The notes: a model not told the origin generated them from the sequence alone. A stretch of DNA of 64,000 bases from Duganella guangzhouensis (GCF_009674535.1 NZ_WKJK01000003.1:372001-436000); one strand, 5' to 3'. Shown: positions 45,336 through 54,762, numbered from the stretch's first letter. Numbers and translations are program-made.

Positions 45336-46822
45336 GCGTCGATCCAGATGGTCTTGATTTCGGTGTACTGGTCGTGCGCCCACTGGGATTTGTCGCGGCC
45401 GCCAAAGCCGGATTCCTTGTAGCCGCCAAACGGCGTGGTGACGTCACCCTCGCCAAAGCAGTTCACCGTCACCACACCGGCGCGGATCTCGCGCGACAGC
45501 TTGATGGCGTTGCGCAGGTCGTCGGTGTAGACTGATGCCGCCAGGCCGTACACCGAATCGTTGGCCAGCGTAATCGCCTCTTCCAGCGTGGTAAAGGTAG
45601 TGACCGTCAGCACCGGGCCGAAGATCTCTTCCTGGAACAAACGACTATCCTGGCCCACGCCATCGATCACCGTCGGCTGCACGTAAATACCCTTTTCGGT
45701 CTCGCCGCCATACACCACCGTCAGCTTTTCAGCCGCAGCCTGTTCGAGGTAGGAACGCACTTTTTCGAAGTGCGCCTTGCTGACCATGGCGCCCAGACGG
45801 TTGTCCGGATCGAGCGGATTACCCATCTGCCATTCGCGCATATGCACTTCCATGCGCTCCAGCAGCTGGCACTTGATATCGGCATGCACGATCAGGCGCG
45901 ACGAGGCCGAGCAGTTCTCGCCCATATTCCAGAACGCGCCGTTGACCAGATGACGTGCCGTGGCATCGAGGTCTTGCACATCGTTCAGCACCACCGCCGG
46001 ATTCTTGCCGCCGCACTCCAGCACCACGCGCTTCAGGTTGGACTCGGCCGCATAATGCAGGAACTTGCGGCCGGTATCGGTCGAACCGGTGAAGCTGACC
46101 ATGGTCACGTCGCGATGACGGCCCAGCGGCTCGCCCACTTCGCGGCCACCGCCCGGCAGCACGTTGAACACGCCGGCCGGCACGCCGGCCTGATACGCCA
46201 GCTCGGCCACGCGCAGCGCGGTCAGCGTGGTTTCCTTGGCCGGCTTGACCACGATCGAGCAACCCGCCGCCAGCGACGGGCCGATCTTCCAGGCCAGCAT
46301 CAGCAGCGGGAAGTTCCATGGCAGCACCAGGCCGACCACGCCGATCGCCTCGCGTACCACCAGCGCCAGCGCGTTCGAACCGACCGGCGCGGTGCTATCG
46401 TAGATCTTGTCGATCAGCTCGGCGTGCCAGCGGATGGTGTGGATGGTTTCCGGCACATCGGTGTTCTGGCATTCGCGAATCGGCTTGCCGCTGTCCAGGC
46501 TTTCCATCACCGCCAGTTGGTGCGCGTTTTGCTCCAGCAGATCGGCAAAACGCAGCAGGATGTGCTTGCGCTCGTTCGGCGACAGCTTGCTCCAGCGGCC
46601 ATCCTCAAACGCCGCCTTGGCATTGGCCACCGCCACATCCACATCCTCCGGCCCACAGGCCGCAATTTGCGCCAGCAGCTTGCCGGTGGCCGGATTGGTG
46701 GTGTCGAAGCGCGCGCCCGACAACGCCGGGCGGAAGCCACCGTCGACAAATGCCTCGGTCGGCAGCTTGATGGTTTCAGCCAGCGCCGCGTATTCGGCGC
46801 CGCTCAACAGTGCGGCGGCCAT
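45332..46822 (-). CDS. aldehyde dehydrogenase, PuuC-like
   Basis: This NAD(P)-dependent enzyme of 496 residues has VLPWNFPLLMLAWKIGP, the NAD site FTGSTDTGRKFL, the glutamate of LECGGKNPAVVL and the catalytic Cys of NMGENCSASSR, the local pattern of gamma-glutamyl-aminobutyraldehyde and aminobutyraldehyde dehydrogenases. With a PuuB-like flavin oxidase in the same operon it probably oxidises the aldehyde formed by amine or imino-acid oxidation. It overlaps the DapA-family gene by one base (TGATG) and the exporter gene by ATGA, so all three are translationally coupled. Confidence 0.92.
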   Translation of the reverse strand: MAAALLSGAEYAALAETIKLPTEAFVDGGFRPALSGARFDTTNPATGKLLAQIAACGPEDVDVAVANAKAAFEDGRWSKLSPNERKHILLRFADLLEQNAHQLAVMESLDSGKPIRECQNTDVPETIHTIRWHAELIDKIYDSTAPVGSNALALVVREAIGVVGLVLPWNFPLLMLAWKIGPSLAAGCSIVVKPAKETTLTALRVAELAYQAGVPAGVFNVLPGGGREVGEPLGRHRDVTMVSFTGSTDTGRKFLHYAAESNLKRVVLECGGKNPAVVLNDVQDLDATARHLVNGAFWNMGENCSASSRLIVHADIKCQLLERMEVHMREWQMGNPLDPDNRLGAMVSKAHFEKVRSYLEQAAAEKLTVVYGGETEKGIYVQPTVIDGVGQDSRLFQEEIFGPVLTVTTFTTLEEAITLANDSVYGLAASVYTDDLRNAIKLSREIRAGVVTVNCFGEGDVTTPFGGYKESGFGGRDKSQWAHDQYTEIKTIWIDA

Positions 46823-47730
46823 CAGGCTTGGCCTCCAACGATGGCGGCCACTTCACGCTTGAGATTGGTGACCACGGTTTGCAGCGCTTCCTTCTCGCTA
46901 TCGGTCAGCCCTTGCAGCGGCGCACGCACGCCACCGGCGCGGAGGCCGACCAGGGTGCAGCCGTGCTTGATCGATTGCACAAACTTGCCGCCCTCCAGAT
47001 AATCCATCAGCGGCAGCATGGCCGACATGATGCGGCGGCCCTTGTCGAAGTCTTTCTCGACCGCGCAAGCCTGGTACAGCGCGATATGTTCTTTCGGCAG
47101 GAAGTTGGAGCCGGCGCAGACCCAGCTGCGCGCGCCCCAGGCGAAGAATTCCAGCGCCTGATCGTCCCAGCCGCACGACAGGTTGATCTGCGGGAAGTCG
47201 CGCGCCAGCATGTGCAGCTGATTGGTCTGGCCCGAGCTTTCCTTGATCGCCACAAAGTTCTTCGACGCCTGCGTGACAATATTGAAGAATTCGCGCCCCA
47301 TCGACTGGCTCATGCGGCCAGGATAGTTGTACAGCATCGCCGGCAGGCCAGCGGCGGCGTCGATCGCCAGCGCGTGGGCCGCGTTCTCCTGCTCGGTCGG
47401 CAGCGCGTATGGTGGGGTGCCGACCAGAATCGCATCCGCCTTGATGTTCTTTGCCAGCTTGGCGTACTCGACCGACTCTTCGGTGCGGATCGCGCCGGTG
47501 CCGATAATCAGCTGGGTGCGGGTGCCGATAACTTCCTTGGCCAGCGTGGCCAGCGCCAGCCGCTCTTCGGTGGTGTGGGCGTAGTACTCGCCGGTAGAAC
47601 CAGCGATGATGATGCCGTGCACGCCCTGTGCGATCAGGTATTCCAGCACTTCGGCAAAGGCGGAGTGGTCAATGGCGCCATCGGCCTTCAGCGGCGTAAT
47701 CGCGGGGGTGTAAATGCCTTCAAATTTCAT
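46822..47730 (-). CDS. dihydrodipicolinate synthase family (DapA/NAL) lyase or dehydratase
   Basis: This (beta/alpha)8-barrel Schiff-base enzyme has 302 residues. The lysine is in VAIKESSGQTNQ, the assisting tyrosine in MLYNYPGR and the substrate loop in AGSTGEYYAHT, where DapA has GTTGES. It is therefore not the lysine-biosynthetic DapA; the family also contains N-acetylneuraminate lyase, 5-dehydro-4-deoxyglucarate dehydratase and pyrroline-4-hydroxy-2-carboxylate deaminase. Its place between an amino-acid-type oxidase and an aldehyde dehydrogenase recalls the hydroxyproline route, but the racemase of that route is absent. Confidence 0.88.
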   Translation of the reverse strand: MKFEGIYTPAITPLKADGAIDHSAFAEVLEYLIAQGVHGIIIAGSTGEYYAHTTEERLALATLAKEVIGTRTQLIIGTGAIRTEESVEYAKLAKNIKADAILVGTPPYALPTEQENAAHALAIDAAAGLPAMLYNYPGRMSQSMGREFFNIVTQASKNFVAIKESSGQTNQLHMLARDFPQINLSCGWDDQALEFFAWGARSWVCAGSNFLPKEHIALYQACAVEKDFDKGRRIMSAMLPLMDYLEGGKFVQSIKHGCTLVGLRAGGVRAPLQGLTDSEKEALQTVVTNLKREVAAIVGGQA

Positions 47731-47764
47731 GATGATCTCTCTACTAAAAAATGGGGATGAAGAA

Positions 47765-49120
47765 TTAGCGTTTCAGCGAGGAAGCCTGTTCCAGGCTCAT
47801 GCCGCGCGTTTCCGGCGCCAGCCAGACCGACACAATCAGGCCCACCACCGAGACAGCGGCGGCCACGTACATGGTGTTGCCGATGCCCAGGTTGATCAGC
47901 GCCACCGGCACCAGCCAGGTACCGATGGCCGAGCCGACTCGCGTCATGGAAGAGCCGATACCGACGGCAAAAGCGCGGATCTCGGTCGGGAACAGTTCAT
48001 TTGGGTAGACCAGCTCAAGCACCTGGGCGCCGCCGATGAACAGGGCGTAGGCACCAAACATCAGCAGCACGGCAATTTCGGAACCGCTGGAAAAGGCGCC
48101 CAGTCCCAGCAGCGCCAGGCTGGACCACAAGAAGCTGTGGATGACCAGCGGACGGCGGCCCATCGTGTCGATCAAACGGGTGGCGATGATGCAGCCGACC
48201 ACAAACAGCAAGGTAATCAGCACCGAGCCGTAGGCGGCCCAGGCACCCTTCAGGTTCAGCGCCTGCAGCACCACCGGCGCAAACGAGTAGACGGCAAACA
48301 TCGGCACCACGGCGGCGGTCCAGAACACGATCACGAACAGCATGCGCTTGCCATAACCAGAGGTCAGCAGATTGCCCAGCGAGACCTTTTTCTCGGAGGT
48401 TTCGGCCGGCATGTTGGCCAGCGAGAACGACGGACCATAAACCCGTTTGATGATGCGGCCGGCCTCGTCGAAGCGCCCTTTGCCCACCAGCCAACGCGGC
48501 GATTCCGGCGTGCCGATACGGATCAGGAACAGCGCCACACCCAGCACCGCCGAGCTGGCCAGCACATGGCGCCAGGCATCCGGCCCGCCTTGCGCCAGAA
48601 TCGCATTACCGACCATATACGACAGCGCGGCGCCAACAAACCACAGGATGGTCAGGCCGGCCAGGCGCGGGCCACGATTTTTCTGCGGCAGGAATTCGGT
48701 CAGCAGCGAGCCGGCCACCGGATATTCCAGCCCCACGCCCATGCCGACCAGGAAGCGCAGCAAGAACAGCTGCAGGCCGGACTCCACCCATAACGAACCC
48801 AGCGATCCGACAATGAACAGGATCGGGCCAACGAAGAACAGGCGCTGACGCCCGAACTTGTCGGTCAACCAGCCGCCCAGGAAGCCGCTGCAAAACGTGC
48901 CCAGCATGGCGGACGCGGCCACCAGCCCCTGCCAGAACGAATCCAGCTTCAGGTAGTCCGAAAACTGGACAATGGCAACACCGATAATACTGAGAATATA
49001 ACCATCCAGTATCCACCCGCCGCCGGCCCTTAAAGTCATCAGCTGGTGGAAATTATTTAATGGCACATCTTCGATGGATATTAACGGCGTATTTTCCATC
49101 GCCGTATTATTTTTACGCAT
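47765..49120 (-). CDS. MFS permease, sugar-porter/niacin-type
   Basis: This 12-helix transporter has 451 residues. It has an N-terminal tail of about 25 residues before the first helix (GGGWILDGYILSIIGVAIVQF), the loop GGWLTDKFGRQRLFFVG between helices 2 and 3, and RIGTPESPRWLVGKGRFDEA after helix 6, features of sugar-porter-like MFS carriers that also move organic acids and amines. AGGAG precedes the ATG. It lies within the oxidase-DapA-ALDH operon and is its likely uptake system. The substrate is unknown. Confidence 0.9.
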   Translation of the reverse strand: MRKNNTAMENTPLISIEDVPLNNFHQLMTLRAGGGWILDGYILSIIGVAIVQFSDYLKLDSFWQGLVAASAMLGTFCSGFLGGWLTDKFGRQRLFFVGPILFIVGSLGSLWVESGLQLFLLRFLVGMGVGLEYPVAGSLLTEFLPQKNRGPRLAGLTILWFVGAALSYMVGNAILAQGGPDAWRHVLASSAVLGVALFLIRIGTPESPRWLVGKGRFDEAGRIIKRVYGPSFSLANMPAETSEKKVSLGNLLTSGYGKRMLFVIVFWTAAVVPMFAVYSFAPVVLQALNLKGAWAAYGSVLITLLFVVGCIIATRLIDTMGRRPLVIHSFLWSSLALLGLGAFSSGSEIAVLLMFGAYALFIGGAQVLELVYPNELFPTEIRAFAVGIGSSMTRVGSAIGTWLVPVALINLGIGNTMYVAAAVSVVGLIVSVWLAPETRGMSLEQASSLKR

Positions 49121-49169
49121 GGCAGATTGTCTCCTATATTATTTATATACTCTGCGGGATTAAAAACAA

Positions 49170-50489
49170 TTAGCTTTCTATGCCAGCCTTGCGCTGGCCC
49201 CACCACAGGGTGGCGTTGACGCCGATCGACAGGAAGGGTTGCGGCGGCAAGGTGCTGGGGCCGGAGTCGGACAGCAGGAAGTCGATCAATTCATCGCGCT
49301 GGCCGGCGATCAGGTCCGCCAGCAAGGTGCCGGTGACGGTGCCCCGGGTCACGCCCAGGCCGTTGCAGAACAGCGCGCCGTAGACATTCGGCGCCAGCTG
49401 GCCGAAGAAGCCCTTGTGGTTTTGCGTCAGCGCCAACGAACCACTCCAGGTGTAGTCGAACTCGACATCCGGCAGCATCGGGAAGCGACGCTCGAAGGAT
49501 TGGCGGTGGTTGTGGGCGAACCGCTGCAGGCAGTCCGGTTTCGACTGCTGATCCGGATTGAAGCTGAAGCTGTTGCGCATCAGGATGCGGTTGTCATGCG
49601 TGCGGCGCACCGTGCTGCCGTAAGGATCGGCCGGAATCACGCCCCAGAACGATTTGCCGCCCAATTGCGCCTGCTCGGCCTCGGTCAACGGACGGCTCAG
49701 GCTGGCGTACAGATACATTGGCAGCACCGTATGCTTGAGGAAGCCGAAGCGCGCGCCGAAGGCGTTGTTGGCCAGGATTAACTTGTCAGTGACGATGCGG
49801 CCGTGGGCGTGCTTGAGCACCACCTTGTCGCCGTACTCGACCTCGGTGATAACAGTGTTTTCATACAGCTTGACGTTGGCTGGCAGGCTGTCCGCCAACC
49901 CTTTTACCAGCGCCGATGGCTGCAGCAGCATGGTACCGGGCGTGAACAGCGCCTGGCGGTAGAACGTGGTGCCGATGTGATCCGGCAGATCCTGGCCGGA
50001 GATGATTTCGTACGGCTCACCCAGCTTGTCCAGGCCACGGCGATAGGCATCCAGCACGGCGATGCCACGATCCTCGACGGCGGCCTGATATTTGCCGCTG
50101 GGCCGCATATGGCAATCGATGCCGTGCTGCTGGACCAGCGAGTGCAGGATGTTCTGGCCGGTGCGGTTGAGCTTGAGCGTGCTTTTGGCGATGCCGATAT
50201 CACCGATGTAGTCGTCGGCGCCTATATCGTGTGGCAAGTCGATGGCAAAGCCGGCGTTGCGGCCCGAGGTGCCGAAACCGACTTCCTGAGCGTCGATCAG
50301 CACGATTTCATCGCTCGGATAATGCAGCGCCAATTGGCGGGCGGCTGCCAGGCCGGTGAAACCGGCGCCTAAAACAGTCCAGCGGGTTTGCTTGTCGCCG
50401 GCGTGGCCTGGTTTGGCCTGACGTACCGGGGCGGTGTGATACCAGCCGCACATTGCATCGTCTTTCGGCGTGGCGCTTATCTTGATCAT
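49170..50489 (-). CDS. FAD-dependent amine/imino-acid oxidase (DAO family, PuuB-like)
   Basis: This flavoprotein of 439 residues has the FAD site WTVLGAGFTGLAAARQLAL at about residue 36-54, VGFGTSGRNAGFAIDLPHD (the SGRNAG motif of gamma-glutamylputrescine oxidases) and the C-terminal GLGVTRGTVTGTLLADLI. It should oxidise a secondary or primary amine or a D-imino acid with release of H2O2 or transfer to quinone. AAGGAGG five bases before the ATG makes it the best-translated gene of the operon, which it heads. It is divergent from the LysR gene. Confidence 0.9.
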   Translation of the reverse strand: MIKISATPKDDAMCGWYHTAPVRQAKPGHAGDKQTRWTVLGAGFTGLAAARQLALHYPSDEIVLIDAQEVGFGTSGRNAGFAIDLPHDIGADDYIGDIGIAKSTLKLNRTGQNILHSLVQQHGIDCHMRPSGKYQAAVEDRGIAVLDAYRRGLDKLGEPYEIISGQDLPDHIGTTFYRQALFTPGTMLLQPSALVKGLADSLPANVKLYENTVITEVEYGDKVVLKHAHGRIVTDKLILANNAFGARFGFLKHTVLPMYLYASLSRPLTEAEQAQLGGKSFWGVIPADPYGSTVRRTHDNRILMRNSFSFNPDQQSKPDCLQRFAHNHRQSFERRFPMLPDVEFDYTWSGSLALTQNHKGFFGQLAPNVYGALFCNGLGVTRGTVTGTLLADLIAGQRDELIDFLLSDSGPSTLPPQPFLSIGVNATLWWGQRKAGIES

Positions 50490-50510
50490 ATTGCCTCCTT
50501 ACTGCTTTTA

Positions 50511-50558
50511 ATATCGCTCTGTATTTATATCGACCGGTTTGGATTAACGCCGATATAA
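50511..50558. promoter_or_regulatory. ATATCG half-sites in the divergent lysR/oxidase promoter
   Basis: ATATCG occurs at 50511-50516 and again at 50527-50532, inside TTATATCG (50525-50532). CGATATAA at 50551-50558 is its exact inverse, giving 8-base arms 18 bases apart. The AT-rich region between the two genes is where a LysR regulator should bind. The match to any known LysR box is loose. Confidence 0.5.
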
Positions 50559-50641
50559 TGTTTTTTATTAGATGAGAGTCTAGATATTCCAGTAGTCGTG
50601 CACAATCGACTTTTCATGCAGGAAATTGATAACCAGGCGTT

Positions 50642-51607
50642 ATGAATAAGAACCCCTCCACCGACCAGACCCTGCTTAAGATGCCTTCGCTGCGGGCGGT
50701 CAAATGCTTTGTGGTCGCGGCGCGCTACCAGAGCTTCACCCGCGCCGCCGAGTCCCTGTGCGTGACCCAGGCCGCGATCAGCCGCCAGATCCGCGAACTG
50801 GAAGAACACCTCGGCGTCAATCTGTTCGAACGGGTCGGGCGCTCGGTCAAGCTGACCAGCGCCGGTTCGATCTTCTTTGAAGCGGCGCAGCTATCCTTCC
50901 TCAACATCGCGCAGGCGGCGACGCGGGTGCGCAAGGATTACGGCGGCCACGCCCGGCACACGGTGACGGTGTGCTGCTCCCCTGCCTTTTCGGCCTTGTG
51001 GATGTCGCACCGTCTGCCCAGCTTCTTCAGCGCCAATCCGGACATCGACCTCGACCTGGTGACCACGCAGAATTTTCTGTCGCTGGAGCCGGGCATTCAT
51101 CCGGATATTTTCATCACCAAGATGTCGCGCGTGCGCGAGGGCTATGTCAGCCTGCCGCTGTTTCATGACCGTATCTATCCGGTCTGCACGCCGGCCTATC
51201 TGGACCAGCATCCGGAGATTCGCAGCCTGGAAGGCATCCGCGACGGCGTGCTGCTCAACCTGAGTCCGCACGGCCGCTCGCAAGTGGCAGAGCATGTGGA
51301 TTGGCGCGTATGGCTGGCGATCCATCATCTGGACATCGAGGCGCGGCTGCAGAACGGCGCGCACTACTTCAACGCCAACGACTACAACCTGCTGATCCAG
51401 ATGGTGCTCAACAATCAGGGTGTGGCGCTGGGCTTCGATCATCTGGTCAGTCCGCTGATCGCCAAGGGGCTGCTGACCAAGCCGGTCGAGCAGGAGCTGG
51501 TGCTGGAAGATACGCGCCACTACTTCGCCTATCGCGAGGACAAGGCCGACGACAGTCCGCTGAACCGCTTCCGCCTATGGTTCCTGGAGCAGGCCGGCAT
51601 GCCATAA
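50642..51607 (+). CDS. LysR-family regulator, GcvA-like
   Basis: The 321-residue regulator has a winged helix at residues 14-75 (LRAVKCFVVAARYQSFTRAAESL, VTQAAISRQIRELEEHLG, LFERVGRSVKLTSAG) and the GcvA-type effector domain. It is divergent from the flavin oxidase operon with 152 bases between the start codons and is therefore the likely activator of that operon. It ends 59 bases before the phytase-like gene, which is probably separate. Confidence 0.93.
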   Translation: MNKNPSTDQTLLKMPSLRAVKCFVVAARYQSFTRAAESLCVTQAAISRQIRELEEHLGVNLFERVGRSVKLTSAGSIFFEAAQLSFLNIAQAATRVRKDYGGHARHTVTVCCSPAFSALWMSHRLPSFFSANPDIDLDLVTTQNFLSLEPGIHPDIFITKMSRVREGYVSLPLFHDRIYPVCTPAYLDQHPEIRSLEGIRDGVLLNLSPHGRSQVAEHVDWRVWLAIHHLDIEARLQNGAHYFNANDYNLLIQMVLNNQGVALGFDHLVSPLIAKGLLTKPVEQELVLEDTRHYFAYREDKADDSPLNRFRLWFLEQAGMP

Positions 51608-51666
51608 GGTCATCGTCGGGTCACAGTCGAAAAATATACTTTCGGATTTCAACCCGTCCGAACGAT

Positions 51667-53097
51667 ATGAAGACTCCCATTCTTTCCCTTTGCCTGCTGT
51701 ACGGCGCGGCGGCCGCACTGTTGTCCGGCTGCGGCGGTAGCGATAACGGCGACGTCACCGTCCCCACCCTGGTCGGCTACGTCTCCGTTGCCGCCGACAC
51801 CTTTGTCGACGGTCCCACCTCGGGCCAGTTCATCAGCGGCAGCGATTACACCACCGCCACCAGCACCTACGGCTACAGCCTGCCGTTCGCCGGCAAGCAG
51901 CCGGTGCAGGGCTTTTCCGCGTTTGCCGCCGCCTCGCAGGCCGGCTGCTACTACGTCATGCAGGACAATGGCTTCGGCAGCAAGGCATCGTCGCCGGACG
52001 CGCTGCTGCATGTGTATGCGATCAAGCCGGATTGGAGCAACGGCAAAATGGTGCCGGCTAATTTCTCGACCTGCGACAGCCTGACCTCGTTCGACGCCAA
52101 CAGCTACATCCGCCTGCGCGATCCGGATCACAAGCTGGGCTACACGCTGGTGGCCGATGGCACCAACTATCCGGGCACCAGCACCGCCGGCGGCCAGACC
52201 GTCGCGGTCGATCCGCTGATCAAGAACAACCGCCTGCTGACCGGCGGCGACATCGATCCCGAATCGATGCTGATCGATGCCGATGGCAATTTCTGGTTTG
52301 GCGAAGAGTTCGGTCCCTTCCTCATCAAGACCGACCGCACCGGCAAAGTGCTGGCCAAGGAAATCCCGGTGCCGAACACGCTTAAGCTGGGCAGCAACCC
52401 GCTGGTACAGACCACCAACAACCCGTATCTGGTGGCCGGCACGGCCAATCTGCCCAGCTCCGGCGGCCTGGAAAGCATGACCATCAACACCTCGCGCACC
52501 CGCATCTATACGATGTTTGAGCGCGAACTGAGCACGGATACCGATACCCAGCGCCGCGTCATGAATGTGTTCGACATCGCCAGCGGCGCCTTCCTGAGCA
52601 CCAGCTACGCCTACCGCGTCGACAACGGTACCTACGTCAATGCCGCCGGCAGCACGGTCAAGGAAAACTTCAGCGTCAACGACATGACCGCGATTAACGA
52701 TCATGAATTCCTGGTGGTGGAAAAGGATCGCGGCGCCGGTGATGCCCGCACCGACAACTTCCCGGCCTCGGGCGCCGACCGCGTCGCCGCCAAAGTCAAG
52801 CGCGTCTACAAGATCGACTTGAACAAGGTGGACGCCAATGGCTATCTGGTCAAGGAACTGCTGGTCGACCTGATGAACATTGCCGATCCCAAGCAACTGG
52901 GCGGATCGGCCACCATCAACGGCATGTTCACCTTCCCGATGGAATGCGTGGAGTCCGTGCGCATCCTTGACAGCCGCACGCTGATGCTCACCAACGATAA
53001 CAACTACCCAGGCGGCTCGGCCTCGCGCAATCCCAAGAAGCCGGACAACAACGAGTTCATCCTGGTGCGTCTGCCGGCGCCGCTCAACACGCCGTAA
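51667..53097 (+). CDS. esterase-like lipoprotein of the phytase family
   Basis: The 476-residue lipoprotein has its lipobox at LLSGCGGS (Cys22). The mature part is a predicted beta-propeller with DPESMLIDADGNFWFGEEFGPFL, typical of the esterase-like/phytase-like family, and a C-terminal VDLMNIADP and LMLTNDNNYPGGSA. Members are thought to be phosphatases or phosphodiesterases, though few are studied. The start at 51667 gives the signal peptide; a longer frame reading into the LysR gene is discarded. It ends one base before the convergent membrane protein gene. Confidence 0.85.
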   Translation: MKTPILSLCLLYGAAAALLSGCGGSDNGDVTVPTLVGYVSVAADTFVDGPTSGQFISGSDYTTATSTYGYSLPFAGKQPVQGFSAFAAASQAGCYYVMQDNGFGSKASSPDALLHVYAIKPDWSNGKMVPANFSTCDSLTSFDANSYIRLRDPDHKLGYTLVADGTNYPGTSTAGGQTVAVDPLIKNNRLLTGGDIDPESMLIDADGNFWFGEEFGPFLIKTDRTGKVLAKEIPVPNTLKLGSNPLVQTTNNPYLVAGTANLPSSGGLESMTINTSRTRIYTMFERELSTDTDTQRRVMNVFDIASGAFLSTSYAYRVDNGTYVNAAGSTVKENFSVNDMTAINDHEFLVVEKDRGAGDARTDNFPASGADRVAAKVKRVYKIDLNKVDANGYLVKELLVDLMNIADPKQLGGSATINGMFTFPMECVESVRILDSRTLMLTNDNNYPGGSASRNPKKPDNNEFILVRLPAPLNTP

Positions 53098-53098
53098 G

Positions 53099-54232
53099 CT
53101 ATTTTCCCTCGGACGTGGTTTTCAAGCCGAGATAGGTGCCGGCGCTGATGCCGAGCAGGCCCAGCAGGGTATTGTCGAAGTCCGGCATCGACAGGTTCTT
53201 GTACACCTGCTCGACGAAGACGATGCCCAGTACAAAGGTCCACACCGCCATCTGGAAGCGGTGGAAATTGACGCCCTGCCCGTCGCTGAGGATATCGCGC
53301 CACCAGCTGCGTGGCGCTGGCGGGGCGGCGGTTGGCACGGCCGCATCAGCCGGGAGCGGCGCAGGCGCAGGCGCAGGCGCTGGTGCTGGCGCCGCGTCCG
53401 CCGCCTGCTTCGACTGATCGATGATCGACGAACCAACCACCGTGCCGCCGCTGATCCCCATTAGCGTCAGCACGGTGCTGGTGATCGGTGAACTGTAATC
53501 GCCGGTAATGAGGCCAATGAACAGGTAGGACGCAACGATCAGGAAGAACCACACCGCTGCCTGCGTGCGCGCCAGACTGTACGGCTTCTTGTCGCCGGTC
53601 GGCGGCCCGACGTCACGCAAGATCTCGGTGCGCGCGGCCAACCTGAAAAACACCACCAGCAAGGCCACAAAGAACATCATCCACACGCCCAGCCACAGCG
53701 ACGGGATCACATCCAGCGCCATGCTGGCCTTGGAGCTGATGGCATAACCATCTTCCAACCCGATGCTGACGGAAACCACGCGCGGCTTGAACGACGGCTT
53801 GCCCAGCAGATAGGTCCAGGTGTCGCGCTCTTCTTCATTACGGTTGAGCAGAAACGACAGCGTGCCGGAATCCGGCCGGGCCGGCGGATATGGCGGCAGC
53901 GTGGGCAGCGGCCGACCATCCAGAAACAACACAATGCGCTTGTGCAAAGGCGAACACTGCTCATAGTTAAGCAGCGTAGCGAGATTGTCCGCCCGAATGG
54001 TGATGGCGTCGCGTAATTGCACCGATGGCACGGCGGGAGCCGGATCGCCGGCTTTGGTCCCTTTATAGACCTGCGTCACCTGCACATTGGCAATGTCCTT
54101 GGCGTTAGGACAAACGGCCAGCGCCGGCACCGGCGCCAGCACCGGCGCGTCGGCGGCGTGCGCCGCTATCATCCAGCCGGCCGCGAGGATAAACAAACAG
54201 CACCGGAAAGTGGGTCGCAGAGCATGCCGCAT
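53099..54232 (-). CDS. membrane protein with internal duplication, unknown function
   Basis: The 377-residue protein has a cleavable signal (CCLFILAAGWMIAAHA), a periplasmic beta-rich domain of about 140 residues and then about five membrane helices. The two helical pairs are copies of each other: RTQAAVWFFLIVASYLFIG with LMGISGGTVVGSSIID, and RFQMAVWTFVLGIVFVEQV with LGLLGISAGTYLGLKT. They are separated by a Pro/Ala linker (APAPAPAPAPAPLPADA). I recognise no family. It is the third gene of the PHB depolymerase operon, 17 bases after the phasin-like gene. Confidence 0.75.
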   Translation of the reverse strand: MRHALRPTFRCCLFILAAGWMIAAHAADAPVLAPVPALAVCPNAKDIANVQVTQVYKGTKAGDPAPAVPSVQLRDAITIRADNLATLLNYEQCSPLHKRIVLFLDGRPLPTLPPYPPARPDSGTLSFLLNRNEEERDTWTYLLGKPSFKPRVVSVSIGLEDGYAISSKASMALDVIPSLWLGVWMMFFVALLVVFFRLAARTEILRDVGPPTGDKKPYSLARTQAAVWFFLIVASYLFIGLITGDYSSPITSTVLTLMGISGGTVVGSSIIDQSKQAADAAPAPAPAPAPAPLPADAAVPTAAPPAPRSWWRDILSDGQGVNFHRFQMAVWTFVLGIVFVEQVYKNLSMPDFDNTLLGLLGISAGTYLGLKTTSEGK

Positions 54233-54249
54233 ACGTTTTCCTCGTCAGG

Positions 54250-54762
54250 TCAGGCCGGTGAAGGCAGTTTTTTTTGCGGATCGGCGGCGATCAGGTCGTT
54301 CAGCGTGCGCTCGGTCAACACGGTGGCGGCCGACGACACCGAATTCAGCAGCGTGACCACCTTGCCGGCGTTATCCTTGACCAGCGCGTCGACATCCTTC
54401 AGATAACCAAACAGCACCAGCGAAACCTCGTCCTTGGTCTGTGCCTTGCGCAGGTCGTCGACCAGGCTGTTGTTACGAGTCAGCAGGCTTTGCAGCACAT
54501 CCTTCTGCTGCGCCACCAGATCGCTGGACAGGCCGAACGGCAGCCCCAGCAGGTTCTGCGCCGAGATGCTGGCGCCCTGCGGCTGCCAGGTGTCCAGCTG
54601 GGTGTGCAGCAGCTTGGTGCCGGTGCTGGCCTGCAGGTCGCCCCAGTCCTTGAAAGCGGCCAGCGCCGATTTGGCGAACTGGGCGAATTGCGATTGCACG
54701 GCGGTCAGGCTGGACTTACTGAAATCCAGCAAAGGCAAAGCGGTAAGCGTGGTCGTGGTCAT
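54250..54762 (-). CDS. phasin-like protein
   Basis: The 170-residue soluble protein is almost wholly helical, with the amphipathic pattern of phasins, the proteins that coat PHB granules: QSQFAQFAKSALAAFKDWG, LVAQQKDVLQSLLTRNN and AGKVVTLLNSVSSAATV. There is no signal peptide, so it acts in the cytoplasm. It lies 11 bases after a PHB depolymerase gene. The call rests on length, helix pattern and neighbour; the usual phasin opening is not clear. Confidence 0.55.
   Translation of the reverse strand: MTTTTLTALPLLDFSKSSLTAVQSQFAQFAKSALAAFKDWGDLQASTGTKLLHTQLDTWQPQGASISAQNLLGLPFGLSSDLVAQQKDVLQSLLTRNNSLVDDLRKAQTKDEVSLVLFGYLKDVDALVKDNAGKVVTLLNSVSSAATVLTERTLNDLIAADPQKKLPSPA

Noticed and set aside
46822-47730. 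Biosynthetic dapA
   Set aside because: The substrate loop differs from the GTTGES of lysine-pathway enzymes and the context is catabolic.
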